From the NCBI RefSeq assembly GCF_030542965.1, contig NZ_JAUAOA010000011.1, forward strand, positions 34,888-98,887: 64,000 nucleotides of DNA, read 5' to 3'. Shown piece after piece: positions 15,732-24,663 of the stretch. This DNA comes from Azotosporobacter soli. GTDB lineage: Bacteria > Bacillota > Negativicutes > SG130. Under the pieces are notes generated by a model, which saw nothing but the letters and a program-made list of their open reading frames with translations, did no database searches and was not told the DNA's origin. Each line of letters opens with the position of its first letter. Position 1 is the stretch's first letter. The translations under genes and the position numbers were made by a program.

Positions 15732-16751
15732 ATGAAAAAAGTGAAAGTCGAAGATGCGGTGGGGATGGTGCTCGGACACGATCTGACGAAGGTCGTGCCG
15801 GGCAGCTACAAAGGGCCTGCGTTTCGCAAAGGTCATATCGTGCGTGAAGAAGACATCCCGCACCTGAAAGATATCGGCAAAGAGCATATTTATCTCTTCG
15901 AACTGGGCGATAAGAAACTGCATGAAGATGATGCGGCGCTGGCGATCGCGCAGGCGGCGGCCGGGGCAAGGATCGAATGCGCGCCGCCGTCGGAAGGCCG
16001 CGTCAATCTCAAGGCGCAGGCGGACGGCTTGCTGAAGGTGAATCGCAGCGCGGTCGATGCTGTCAATAATGTCGAGCACATCGCGCTGTCGACGCGGCAC
16101 AGCAACCAGCTGGTCAAGGCCGGGGACGTAGTGGCGGCGGTGAAGATCATTCCGCTGGTCGTCGATAAGGCCGCGGTGCAGGGCGTCGAGGCGAACCTGA
16201 AACGGTACGGCGAAGTGCTGGCCGTGCATCCGTTGGCAAAACTGAAAGTGGCGGCCGTGATCACCGGCAATGAAGTCTTTTACGGGCGGATCGAGGATCG
16301 TTTTGCAAAGCAGATCGCCGACAAGGTCGCCTTCTACGGCGGCGTGCTGCAGGAGACGCTGTATCGGCCGGACGATCCGGCGCAGATCGCGGAAGCGATC
16401 GTGAGCTGCCGCGCCAACGGGGCTGAGATCGTCATCGCTTCGGGCGGCATGTCGGTGGACCCGGATGATGTGACGCCGGAGGCGATCCGCGCGACCGGCG
16501 CGGATGTCGTGACGTATGGCACGCCTGTCCTGCCGGGTGCGATGTTCATGCTGGCTTATCTGGAAGAGATCGCGATCATCGGTCTGCCGGCCTGCGGCAT
16601 GTTTGCGAAGACGACGGTGCTCGATCTCGTCCTGCCGCGCATTTTGGCCGGCGAACGGCTGAGCAAAAACGATATCGTCTCGCTCGGTTACGGCGGACTG
16701 TGCAGCCAGTGCGAGCAGTGCGTCTATCCGCATTGCCCGTTCGGCAAATAA
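15732..16751 (+). CDS. MoeA/Mog-like molybdopterin-binding protein
   Basis: 339 residues. The N-terminal region (MKKVKVEDAVGMVLGHDLTKV) and the MPT-binding domain (about 175-315: AVITGNEVFYGRIEDRF, ASGGMSVDPDDVTPEAI, TYGTPVLPGAMFMLAY) place it among short MoeA-related proteins that accompany molybdenum hydroxylases. It probably binds molybdopterin during insertion of the metal. The C-terminus has an unusual Cys cluster, CSQCEQCVYPHC (about 325-336), that could bind metal. ATG 15732 with AGGAGG; the longer frame from 15636 lacks support. mocA starts at the next nucleotide after the stop. Confidence 0.85.
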   Translation: MKKVKVEDAVGMVLGHDLTKVVPGSYKGPAFRKGHIVREEDIPHLKDIGKEHIYLFELGDKKLHEDDAALAIAQAAAGARIECAPPSEGRVNLKAQADGLLKVNRSAVDAVNNVEHIALSTRHSNQLVKAGDVVAAVKIIPLVVDKAAVQGVEANLKRYGEVLAVHPLAKLKVAAVITGNEVFYGRIEDRFAKQIADKVAFYGGVLQETLYRPDDPAQIAEAIVSCRANGAEIVIASGGMSVDPDDVTPEAIRATGADVVTYGTPVLPGAMFMLAYLEEIAIIGLPACGMFAKTTVLDLVLPRILAGERLSKNDIVSLGYGGLCSQCEQCVYPHCPFGK

Positions 16752-17357
16752 ATGAAGATCTATGCTGTGATCCTGGCGGCTGGGCAGGGCAGCCGGATGG
16801 GGGACGTAAAGCAATTATTGGAACTGGGCGGCAAGCCGGTGATTCGCTGGGTGGCCGAAGCCGCCTGTGCTGCACGCCTGGACGGCGTCATCGTGGTGCT
16901 TGGCGCAGAAGGCGCGCAGGTTGCGAAAGCGCTCACCGGCTTACGTTTGACGGTCGTGCAGAATGAAGCCTGGCTAAGCGGGCAGGCCAGCAGCCTGCGT
17001 TGCGCGCTTGACGCCTTGCCGGACGATTGCGCTGCGGTGCTTTTTCTGTTGGCGGATCAGCCGCTGCTCGACGCGTCGCTGCTTGAACGCCTCGTAAAAC
17101 ACTACCGGAAAAGCGGCGGTGCGACCGTCGCCCCGGCCTATCAGGGGCGGCGGGGCAATCCGGTGCTCTTCGACCTGAAACATTGGCGTACGGCGCTGCT
17201 CGGACTTTCAGGCGACGAAGGCGCGCGTGCGTTGCTGGCGGACCAAGAGGCGATTGAACTTGTCGAGGTGGAGGACGAAACGGTCTTTGACGACCTCGAT
17301 ACGCCGCAGGATTACGAAAGAATGAAGCTTATCTGGCGCCGCTGGCGCAGATCTTAG
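16752..17357 (+). CDS. mocA: MocA-like molybdenum cofactor cytidylyltransferase
   Basis: 201 residues. The nucleotidyltransferase start VILAAGQGSRMGDVKQLLELGGKP (split: AAGQGSRMG, KQLL), LADQPLLD around residue 98 and GRRGNPVLF around 134 are hallmarks of MobA/MocA enzymes. MocA adds CMP to Mo-molybdopterin, making the MCD cofactor used by xanthine-dehydrogenase-family enzymes, which fits the xdh genes downstream. ATG follows the preceding TAA directly, so translation is probably coupled. Confidence 0.9.
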   Translation: MKIYAVILAAGQGSRMGDVKQLLELGGKPVIRWVAEAACAARLDGVIVVLGAEGAQVAKALTGLRLTVVQNEAWLSGQASSLRCALDALPDDCAAVLFLLADQPLLDASLLERLVKHYRKSGGATVAPAYQGRRGNPVLFDLKHWRTALLGLSGDEGARALLADQEAIELVEVEDETVFDDLDTPQDYERMKLIWRRWRRS

Positions 17358-17378
17358 GAGAAGAGCGGGGAGTGCAGA

Positions 17379-19127
17379 ATGAAAGCATCGATATTGCAAG
17401 AGATACAGGCATCAGTGCTTCAATACGCCGAGATCATTGCGCATGTGATCAAGGTCGACGTCGAGATCGTCGACAGCGGCCTGGTCAGGATCGCGGGAAC
17501 CGGAGTCTATAAGGATCGGATCAATGAAGACATGTCGCACGAAGGCTTTGTCTACCGTCAGGTAATGCAAAGCGGCGAGATGCAACTGATCGAAGAACCG
17601 GGCCAGCATGAGCTGTGCACGAATTGTCCGCGGCGCGGTTGCTGCGATGAAAAGATGGAACTCTGCACGCCGATCAAGCTGAAAGAGGAGATCATCGGCG
17701 TGATCGGTCTGATTTGCTTTGCCGATGCGCAAAAAAAGCGGCTGCTCGAAGATCTCGAAGTACAAAAACTTTTTTTGCTGCAGATCGCCGAATTCATCAG
17801 CGCCAAGGCCTACGAACACCGCGAACTCGAGCGGAACCGGCGGCAGATGGAACTCTTGCTGCTCGTCATGAACAACGTCGACAAGGGCGTCTTGGTGTTG
17901 GATCAGGACAAGCACATCCTGCAGATCAACCAGAGCGCGCAGAAGCAACTGCAGCTGAGCGAAGATTGCCTCAACAAGAAGGTGACGATCGAAAGCACCG
18001 GCGACTCATTATTGGGCTCGGAAGAATACCGCGTCACGATCGGCAGCAAGACCTCGTATCTGATGGGAGAGCTGCTCCGCGTGGAACCGGAGATCAAAGA
18101 ACAGGATCAGGTCTTTATTTTCAATGAGATCAAGAGCATCAAGTCGGGCATCTATGATCTGACCAATGTTTCGACAAGCGTCACAGTTGACAATATCTTA
18201 GGTCAGTCCGAGGTGATTCGGCAACTGAAGACGAAGATCGCCAAGATCGCCGAATCCAATTCCACCGTGCTGGTCACCGGCGAGAGCGGTACCGGCAAGG
18301 AACTGATCGCGCGTGCGATTCATGCAGCGAGCAACCGGCGAACGCAGCCGTTCATCGGCATCAACTGCGGCGCGATCCCGGACACGCTGCTGGAAAGCGA
18401 ACTCTTCGGCTATGTGAAGGGCGCCTTTACCGGTGCGGATCCGCGCGGCAAGATCGGTAAGTTCGAGCTGGCCAATAAGGGAGTGCTCTTTCTCGATGAA
18501 GTCGGCGACATGCCTCTTTATCTGCAGGTGAAGCTGCTGCGCGTCCTGCAGGAAAGAAAGCTGGTGCGCATCGGCTCCAACCAGCTGATCACGCTGAACG
18601 TGCGCGTGATCGCGGCGACGAATAAGGATCTGAAAGAGCTGATCAAAGAAAAGAAGTTTCGCGAGGATCTCTATTATCGCCTCAACGTCATTCCGATGGA
18701 AGTGCCGCCGCTGCGTCAGCGCATGGAAGACGTCGATCTGCTGGTCGATGCGATGGTGCAGAAATATCGTCAGCTGTTTCGCAAAGAGGTTTACGGGACT
18801 GATAAGGAGACCGCGCAGCTTTTGCGCTGTTATCCGTGGCCCGGTAATATACGCGAACTCGAGAACACCGTCGAGTTCATGATCAACATGGCTGATCCGC
18901 AGGGGTTTCTGACGAAAGAGACGTTGCCAGGCAATATCCTCAGCTATGCGGAGAACGGGCCGCGCGCAGGCGACGTCGGCGTTAAGACGCTGCGCGAAGT
19001 GGAGCGCGAACACATCCAAAAGACGATCCAGATGTACGGCGATTCGACAAAGGGCAAGCAGGCAGCGGCGCGTCAGCTTGGCATCGGCATCGCTACGCTG
19101 TACCGGAAGATCAACGAACTGTTGTAG
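17379..19127 (+). CDS. sigma-54-dependent transcriptional activator of the purine/molybdenum island
   Basis: 582 residues. Order: an N-terminal sensor (about 1-140) containing a Cys cluster C80-x2-C83-x4-C88-C89-x6-C96; a PAS-like domain (about 150-255); AAA+ domain (about 272-505) with Walker A GESGTGKE, the sigma-54 contact loop GAFTGA (about 347), and LFLDEVGDMP; and a Fis-type HTH (about 545-582, KQAAARQLGIGIATLYRKI). It should activate sigma-54 RNA polymerase in response to an unknown signal, perhaps a purine, metal or redox cue sensed by the Cys cluster. It is the last gene of the yqeB unit; sigma-54 promoters lie upstream of yqeB and of the next gene, and repeated palindromes follow its stop codon. 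Confidence 0.93.
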   Translation: MKASILQEIQASVLQYAEIIAHVIKVDVEIVDSGLVRIAGTGVYKDRINEDMSHEGFVYRQVMQSGEMQLIEEPGQHELCTNCPRRGCCDEKMELCTPIKLKEEIIGVIGLICFADAQKKRLLEDLEVQKLFLLQIAEFISAKAYEHRELERNRRQMELLLLVMNNVDKGVLVLDQDKHILQINQSAQKQLQLSEDCLNKKVTIESTGDSLLGSEEYRVTIGSKTSYLMGELLRVEPEIKEQDQVFIFNEIKSIKSGIYDLTNVSTSVTVDNILGQSEVIRQLKTKIAKIAESNSTVLVTGESGTGKELIARAIHAASNRRTQPFIGINCGAIPDTLLESELFGYVKGAFTGADPRGKIGKFELANKGVLFLDEVGDMPLYLQVKLLRVLQERKLVRIGSNQLITLNVRVIAATNKDLKELIKEKKFREDLYYRLNVIPMEVPPLRQRMEDVDLLVDAMVQKYRQLFRKEVYGTDKETAQLLRCYPWPGNIRELENTVEFMINMADPQGFLTKETLPGNILSYAENGPRAGDVGVKTLREVEREHIQKTIQMYGDSTKGKQAAARQLGIGIATLYRKINELL

Positions 19128-19131
19128 CATT

Positions 19132-19275
19132 TTATCATTTTGATAAGGAAAGCGAAAGAAATAAGCGTAATTTTTTTAAAAAGGCTTTGCAGACTTTGTG
19201 TTTGCAGGTCTTTTTCTTGTAAAAGAAGAAAAAGAAGGTGTCTTATCAAAGTGATAGAATTTATCGTTTTGATAA
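19132..19275. promoter_or_regulatory. three copies of TTATC-N5-GATAA, candidate activator binding sites
   Basis: The 367-nt gap 19128-19494 has no gene but three 15-bp palindromes of the same 5-5-5 form: 19132-19146 (perfect), 19243-19257 (last base differs) and 19261-19275 (perfect). The last two are 18 nt apart. They lie 165-310 nt upstream of a sigma-54 promoter at 19440, the range used by enhancer sites of sigma-54 activators. The adjacent regulator gene is the natural candidate to bind them. Confidence 0.6.
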
Positions 19276-19439
19276 GGGTAAATCGCGCAGGAAGTCGCAG
19301 CGAGGCGGAAAACGGAGCGAATCGGGAAAATAAATGCGGCGTGCAAAAAAAATATGGGCCGCCGAAAAGAAAGATTGCGCAGGCAATACCAGGAAAGGTT
19401 GGAAAACGCAGGTTGCCTGCCCCGAAAGCAAAGCAGCCT

Positions 19440-19455
19440 TGGCATCTTTTTTGCA
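19440..19455 (+). promoter_or_regulatory. sigma-54 (-24/-12) promoter for the 8-oxoguanine deaminase/xdh operon
   Basis: TGGCATCTTTTTTGCA: GG and GC are separated by 10 nt; matches TGGCAY and TTGCA. Predicted start about 19466; leader about 30 nt to the ATG at 19495. Confidence 0.78.
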
Positions 19456-19494
19456 TGATAAATAGGCAGGAGCAGCCATAAAGAGAGGTGACGC

Positions 19495-20853
19495 ATGAAA
19501 AGCATCCTGATTCAAAATATAAAAGCCATTGTCACACTCGATAAAGAGGATCGTGTGCTGGAAGGACAGCATCTTCTGATTGAAGACGGACGGATCGCCT
19601 ATCTCGGTACGGAGCAGAGGAATGCCGAAACGGTGATCGACGGCAAGGGGCTGTTCGCCTATCCGGGATTGATCAACACGCACCATCATCTCTATCAGAC
19701 GTTCACGCGCAATCTGCCGCAGGTGCAGAACATGGAACTGTTTCCCTGGCTGAAGACGCTTTATGAGATCTGGCGCGGTTTGACGCCGGAGATGATTTAT
19801 TACAGTTCGCTGGTCGGCATGGCCGAACTGCTGAAATACGGCTGCACCACCTGTTTCGACCAGCATTATGTCTTTCCCCGCGCTCGCGCGAAGCATCTTA
19901 TCGATCATCAGTTCGCGGCTGCGACGGACCTTGGCATCCGCTTTCACGCGGCGCGCGGCAGCATGGCGCGCGGCAGAAGCGATGGCGGCTTGCCGCCGGA
20001 CGATCTGGTGCAGACGGTCGATGAGATCCTCGCGGACAGCCAGCGTCTGATTGAAGAGTATCATGATCCGAAACCGGGTGCGATGCGTCAGGTGGCATTG
20101 GCGCCCTGTTCGCCGTTCAGCGTATCCGGCGAACTGATGCGTGAGACGGCGCTCTTGGCGCGCAGCAAGAAGGTGCGTTTGCATACGCATCTGGCTGAAA
20201 CCAAAGATGAGGAAGAATATTGTCTGCAGCAATTCGGCCTGCGGCCGCTCGCGTATATGGACAGTCTTGGCTGGCTGGGCAGCGATGTCTGGTATGCGCA
20301 CGGCATCCATTTCGACGATACGGAACTGGAATTACTGGCTGCGACGCAGACAGGCGTCGCACATTGCCCGAGCTCGAATCAGAAGCTCGCGTCCGGTGTG
20401 GCGAAGATTCCGCGCATGCTCGAACTCGACGTGCCACTCGGTCTTGCAGTCGACGGTAGCGCCAGCAATGACGGCTCGAACATGCTGCAGGAATTGCGCA
20501 GCGCGTATCTGATGCATCGCCTGCACTACAGTTCGACAGCGCCGAGCGCTTATCAGCTTTTGCAGCTGGCGACGCGCGGCGGCGCAAGATTGCTTGGGCG
20601 CGACGACATCGGCAGCCTCGAGGTCGGCAAGGCGGCGGATCTGTTTTTGATCAATATGGAAAAGATCGAATATGTCGGCGCGCAGTTTGATCCACGAGCG
20701 GTTCTGAGCACGGTCGGAATCGCGCGGCCGGTCGATTATACGATTGTCAACGGGCGGATCGTCGTTAAGGACGGACGCATCGAGGGTTTGATCGACGAGG
20801 ACAAGGTGGCGGAAGTGGCCAACAAATTGGTTCGGCAGTTGAATGAGCGATAA
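19495..20853 (+). CDS. 8-oxoguanine deaminase-like amidohydrolase (TRZ/ATZ family)
   Basis: 452 residues, a typical metal-dependent amidohydrolase. Metal ligands: NTHHHLYQTF (about 61-70), HTHLAET (about 223) and WYAHGIHF (about 265), plus the Asp in LAVDGSASNDGSN. The HGIHFDD...HCPSSNQKLASG arrangement matches 8-oxoguanine deaminases and related hydrolases. The reaction would turn 8-oxoguanine into urate and ammonia; guanine or another aminated purine cannot be excluded. SD GAGAGGTG precedes ATG 19495. First gene of the sigma-54 unit that continues with the three xdh genes. Confidence 0.85.
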   Translation: MKSILIQNIKAIVTLDKEDRVLEGQHLLIEDGRIAYLGTEQRNAETVIDGKGLFAYPGLINTHHHLYQTFTRNLPQVQNMELFPWLKTLYEIWRGLTPEMIYYSSLVGMAELLKYGCTTCFDQHYVFPRARAKHLIDHQFAAATDLGIRFHAARGSMARGRSDGGLPPDDLVQTVDEILADSQRLIEEYHDPKPGAMRQVALAPCSPFSVSGELMRETALLARSKKVRLHTHLAETKDEEEYCLQQFGLRPLAYMDSLGWLGSDVWYAHGIHFDDTELELLAATQTGVAHCPSSNQKLASGVAKIPRMLELDVPLGLAVDGSASNDGSNMLQELRSAYLMHRLHYSSTAPSAYQLLQLATRGGARLLGRDDIGSLEVGKAADLFLINMEKIEYVGAQFDPRAVLSTVGIARPVDYTIVNGRIVVKDGRIEGLIDEDKVAEVANKLVRQLNER

Positions 20854-20877
20854 GATCATCTTAGGGAGGACTGCATC

Positions 20878-23193
20878 GTGGCTAATGTAGGAAAGAGCGT
20901 AAGACGGGTCGACGCGTTCGACAAAGTGACCGGACGCGCCAAATACACCGACGATCTATGCGACAAGAGTGCGTTGATCATCGTGGTCGTGCATTCGACG
21001 ATCGCGCATGGCTATGTGAAAGCGATTGACGTTTCCGAGGCGAAGAAGATACCGGGCGTCATTGACGTCATCACCTGTTTCGACGTGCCGGAGATTGATT
21101 TTCCCACCGCGGGTCATCCCTGGTCGACCGATCCCCGCCATCAGGACGTTGCGGACCGTCGTCTGCTGAACCGCCATGTCCGCTATTATGGCGACGATGT
21201 CGCCGCGGTCGTGGCCGAGGATGAAGTGGCTGCGGCGCAGGGCGCACGTGCCGTTAAGGTAGAATATGAGGAATTGCCGTTCGTGCTTGATCCGCAGGCG
21301 GCGATGCAGGACGGCGCGCCGCTCATTCACAAAGAGTTTCCGAACAACATTCTCAAACATACGAATATCAACATCGGCAACTATGAAGAAGCGATAAAGG
21401 AACCGGGACTGATCTGCATCGATAAGTGGTACGATACGCCTGTCGTGCAGCATTGCCATATTGAGAATTTCATCACCTATGCGTACGGCGAGAACGGCAG
21501 GACGGTCGTGGTCAGCTCCACGCAGATTCCGCATATCGTACGGCGCACGATCGGTCATGCGCTCGGCATACCCTGGGGCAGCGTCCGCGTCGTCAAGCCT
21601 TACATCGGCGGCGGCTTCGGCAACAAGCAGGACACGCTCTATGAACCGCTGGCCGCCTATCTTTCGATCCGCCTTGGCGGCCGCCTCGTCAAGCTTGATG
21701 TGCCGCGCGAGGACACCTTCGTCAGCAATCGCGTTCGTCATGCGATCCGTTTCCATGTCGTTTCCTGGGTAAGGCCGGATGGGAGCTATGTCGCCCGCAA
21801 GATCGAGTGCTTTTCCGATCAGGGCGCATACGCATCGCACGGACATTCGATCGTGGCCAAGGGGATGGGAGCGTTTCCTCAAATGTATCCTTGTCCCAAC
21901 GTGCAGGGCGACGCCTATACGATCTATACGAACAAATCCGTCGCGGGTGCGATGCGCGGCTACGGCATTCCGCAGGCGATGTTCGCGGTGGAAAGCCATA
22001 CCGATGATGTCTGCAAGGCGCTCGGTCTTGACCCGGAATCGTTCCGGCGCAAAAACATCATGCCGGTAGGCTACAAGGACAATTTCTCGAAGAACGAGAA
22101 CTACTTCGACAGTTTCAATCAGTGTCTCGACAAGGCGATCGCGTATATGGACTATCGCAGGAAAGCCGAAGAATACAAAAAGCAGAGCGGACCAATCCGC
22201 AAGGGGATCGGCATCTCCTGCTTATGGTACAACACGGGCGTATGGCCGATCGCTTTGGAGCATTCGTCCTGCCGCATGGTCATGAATGAAGACGGTTCGA
22301 TCCAGTTGCAGGTGGGAGAAACCGAGATCGGTCAGGGCGCGGATACCGCATATGCGCAAATGGCGGCTGATGTGATCGGCATCAGAGATTACGAGGATGT
22401 CCATGTCGTGTCCTGCCAGGATACCGACGTCACGCCGTTCGGTCTCGGCGCGTATGCCTCAAGGCAGACTTACGCCTGCGGCTTTGCGATCTGCCAGACT
22501 GGGCGCATCCTTAAGGCAAAGGTTTTGAAGCACGCCAGCGCGCTGACCCGCGTAGATATCGCTGATTTGGATGTGGAGGAGAGCAACATCATCCGCAAGA
22601 CCGACAAAAGAATCCTGATGTCGCTTGGCGATCTGGCGACAGAGGTGCTTTACAGTCTTGAGAACAGCGAGCATATCACCGCAGAATCGAGCTATCAGAT
22701 CAAGAACAACGCCTACTCCTTCGGCTGCTGCATCGCGGAGGTCGAGGTCGATATCCCGATGTGCAGGGCGCAGCTCGTGAAGATCATCAATGTTCACGAT
22801 TGCGGCCGACTGATCAATCCGGCTTTGGCTGAGGCGCAGGTGCACGGCGGCATGTCGATGGGCATCGGATATGCATTGAGCGAGCAGTTGCTCTTCGACC
22901 CGAAGACGGGCAAACCGCTGAACAATAACCTGCTCGATTATAAACTCTCCACCTTTGTCGATCATCCGCACCTGGAGGCGCAGTTTGTGGAAAACTTCGA
23001 ACCGACGAGTCCTTATGGGGTGAAGGCACTGGGTGAGCCGCCCGCAACGCCGGTCGCTCCGGCGATCCGCAACGCGATTCTCAACGCGACCGGCGTCGCG
23101 ATCGACAAACTGCCGCTGAATCCGCACATCCTGTTCCGGCGCTTCAGCGAAGAAGGGCTCATTCAAGATCCTTGGAAGGAAGAGGGGAAATAA
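20878..23193 (+). CDS. xdhA: xanthine dehydrogenase-type molybdenum-binding subunit
   Basis: 771 residues, the length of E. coli XdhA-type large subunits. It contains the Ald_Xan_dh domains: N-terminal DAFDKVTGRAKYTDDL, the molybdopterin region IGGGFGNKQDTLYEPLAAYLS (split here as IGGGFGNKQD), MRGYGIPQAMFAVE, VGETEIGQGADT and near the end VKALGEPPATPVAPAI, in which the Glu is the active-site base. GTG start at 20878, with AGGGAGGA 7 nt upstream. It hydroxylates purines at the molybdenum site. Association with yqeB/yqeC suggests a selenium-dependent form; selenium is not visible in sequence. Follows the deaminase by 24 nt. Confidence 0.92.
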   Translation: MANVGKSVRRVDAFDKVTGRAKYTDDLCDKSALIIVVVHSTIAHGYVKAIDVSEAKKIPGVIDVITCFDVPEIDFPTAGHPWSTDPRHQDVADRRLLNRHVRYYGDDVAAVVAEDEVAAAQGARAVKVEYEELPFVLDPQAAMQDGAPLIHKEFPNNILKHTNINIGNYEEAIKEPGLICIDKWYDTPVVQHCHIENFITYAYGENGRTVVVSSTQIPHIVRRTIGHALGIPWGSVRVVKPYIGGGFGNKQDTLYEPLAAYLSIRLGGRLVKLDVPREDTFVSNRVRHAIRFHVVSWVRPDGSYVARKIECFSDQGAYASHGHSIVAKGMGAFPQMYPCPNVQGDAYTIYTNKSVAGAMRGYGIPQAMFAVESHTDDVCKALGLDPESFRRKNIMPVGYKDNFSKNENYFDSFNQCLDKAIAYMDYRRKAEEYKKQSGPIRKGIGISCLWYNTGVWPIALEHSSCRMVMNEDGSIQLQVGETEIGQGADTAYAQMAADVIGIRDYEDVHVVSCQDTDVTPFGLGAYASRQTYACGFAICQTGRILKAKVLKHASALTRVDIADLDVEESNIIRKTDKRILMSLGDLATEVLYSLENSEHITAESSYQIKNNAYSFGCCIAEVEVDIPMCRAQLVKIINVHDCGRLINPALAEAQVHGGMSMGIGYALSEQLLFDPKTGKPLNNNLLDYKLSTFVDHPHLEAQFVENFEPTSPYGVKALGEPPATPVAPAIRNAILNATGVAIDKLPLNPHILFRRFSEEGLIQDPWKEEGK

Positions 23194-23196
23194 GCG

Positions 23197-24081
23197 ATGT
23201 ATGATATGAAGGAGTTATATGAGGCGCAAAGCATCCAAGATGCGATCCGGCTTCGCGTCGAGCATCCGGAAGCCGAGATCCTCGCCGGCGGAACCGATGT
23301 CCTGGTGCAGATGCGAGAAGGTAAACGCGCCGGCAAGGAACTGATCTCCATCCAGACGATCGACGAGCTGCGCGGCGTGCGCTTCGATGCGGCGGGCGCG
23401 ATCCGCATCGGCTCGCTGACGAGCTTTTCTCACATCACCCGCGACCCGATCATCCAACAGTACATCAATGTGTTGGGCGAAGCGGTTGATACGATCGGCG
23501 GCCCGCAAATTCGCAATGTCGGCACGATCGGCGGCAATACCTGTAACGGCGTGACTTCGGCAGACTCCGCGTCGACGCTGCATGCCTGGGAAGCGATTGT
23601 CGAACTTGCGGGCCCGGATGGCATTCGTCAGTTGCCGATCAAGGAGTTTTACATCAAGGCCGGCGTCGTCGACATCCGTCCCGGAGAAATACAGACCGCG
23701 CTGATCATCCCAAGAGAGAGTTACGAAAACACGCACGGCTTTTACATCAAGTACGCGATGCGCAACGCGATGGATCTGGCGACGCTTGGCTGTTCGGTTA
23801 ACGCCAGCCTTGCGGCGGATAAGAAGAGCTTTGCGCGCGTGCGCATCGCATACGGCGTCGCCGGGCCTGTACCAATGCGTACGCCAAGCGCAGAAGCGGC
23901 GGCAAACGGTCAGCCGGTCACGCAGGCGACGCTCGAGGCGTTCAGCCGGGCCGTCCTGAACGATATCAACCCGCGCGACTCCTGGCGCGCGGCAAAGGAT
24001 TTCCGTCAGCATATCGCGGTCGAAATGGCCAAACGCTGTCTGAATGAAGCGGTGAAGCGCTGTGGAGGTGAGGTCCTGTGA
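23197..24081 (+). CDS. xdhB: xanthine dehydrogenase-type FAD-binding subunit
   Basis: 294 residues. It has the FAD_binding_5 signature AEILAGGTDVLVQMREGK (about 27-44) and the second FAD contact VGTIGGNTCNGVTSADSAS (about 110-128), followed by the CO-dehydrogenase flavoprotein C-terminal domain. It passes electrons from the Fe-S subunit to NAD+ or another acceptor. ATG lies 3 nt after the xdhA stop. The stop overlaps the start of the Fe-S subunit gene by 4 nt. Confidence 0.92.
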   Translation: MYDMKELYEAQSIQDAIRLRVEHPEAEILAGGTDVLVQMREGKRAGKELISIQTIDELRGVRFDAAGAIRIGSLTSFSHITRDPIIQQYINVLGEAVDTIGGPQIRNVGTIGGNTCNGVTSADSASTLHAWEAIVELAGPDGIRQLPIKEFYIKAGVVDIRPGEIQTALIIPRESYENTHGFYIKYAMRNAMDLATLGCSVNASLAADKKSFARVRIAYGVAGPVPMRTPSAEAAANGQPVTQATLEAFSRAVLNDINPRDSWRAAKDFRQHIAVEMAKRCLNEAVKRCGGEVL

Positions 24082-24647
24082 TCAATCAGTATCGTCTTGT
24101 GGAATGCAACCTTAACGGAAAAGACGTCTCCTGCATGGTCGATGCGAGGGCTTCTTTGACCGATATGCTGCGCAACGACTACCGCATGACTTCGGTCAAG
24201 AAAGGCTGCGAGGTCGGTGAATGCGGCGCCTGCAATGTGCTGATCGACGGCGAATGTTATAATTCCTGCCTCTATCTGGCGGTTTGGGCGAAAGGCAAGC
24301 GCATCCGCACGCTGGAGGGCCTGCTCGGTCCGGGTGGAGAACTCAGCGATATCCAGCAGGCTTTCATTGATGAAACGGGCGTGCAGTGCGGTTTCTGCAC
24401 GCCGGGCTTCATCATGACCGCGCTCGAAGTGCTTGAGACCGGGCAGGAGTATGACGATGACGAGCTGCGCAAACGATTGAGCGGCCATCTTTGTCGCTGC
24501 ACCGGCTATGAGAATGTCCTGCGTGCGGTGAAAAGGACGATGTATAAGCGGCTCGGCAAAGCGCTGCCGCCGGAATTCGAAAGAGCGGGCGAGCCGCTGC
24601 AGGCTAAGCAGCAGGGCGAAACCTGCGCGCAAAACGGTTGCCGCTAA
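24078..24647 (+). CDS. xdhC: xanthine dehydrogenase-type [2Fe-2S] subunit
   Basis: 189 residues. A plant-ferredoxin-like N-terminal domain has KGCEVGECGACNVLIDG and a later Cys (about 35-60); the [2Fe-2S]-binding domain has QCGFCTPGF and CRCTGY (about 95-150). It transfers electrons from molybdenum to FAD. GTG start overlaps the preceding stop (GTGA). The last 30 residues are polar and extend beyond the usual family end. The stop codon sits in the loop of a small GCCGC/GCGGC hairpin. Confidence 0.93.
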   Translation: MINQYRLVECNLNGKDVSCMVDARASLTDMLRNDYRMTSVKKGCEVGECGACNVLIDGECYNSCLYLAVWAKGKRIRTLEGLLGPGGELSDIQQAFIDETGVQCGFCTPGFIMTALEVLETGQEYDDDELRKRLSGHLCRCTGYENVLRAVKRTMYKRLGKALPPEFERAGEPLQAKQQGETCAQNGCR

Positions 24648-24663
24648 GCGGCGCTTCCTTTTG

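Noticed and set aside
15411..16814. 467-residue open frame on the minus strand
   Set aside because: It covers the end of yqeC and the whole MoeA-like gene, both with clear domains on the plus strand; Arg/His-rich composition.
19140..19481. 113-residue open frame between the activator and deaminase genes
   Set aside because: Basic, low-complexity composition, no ribosome site, and it runs over the palindromes and the sigma-54 promoter.
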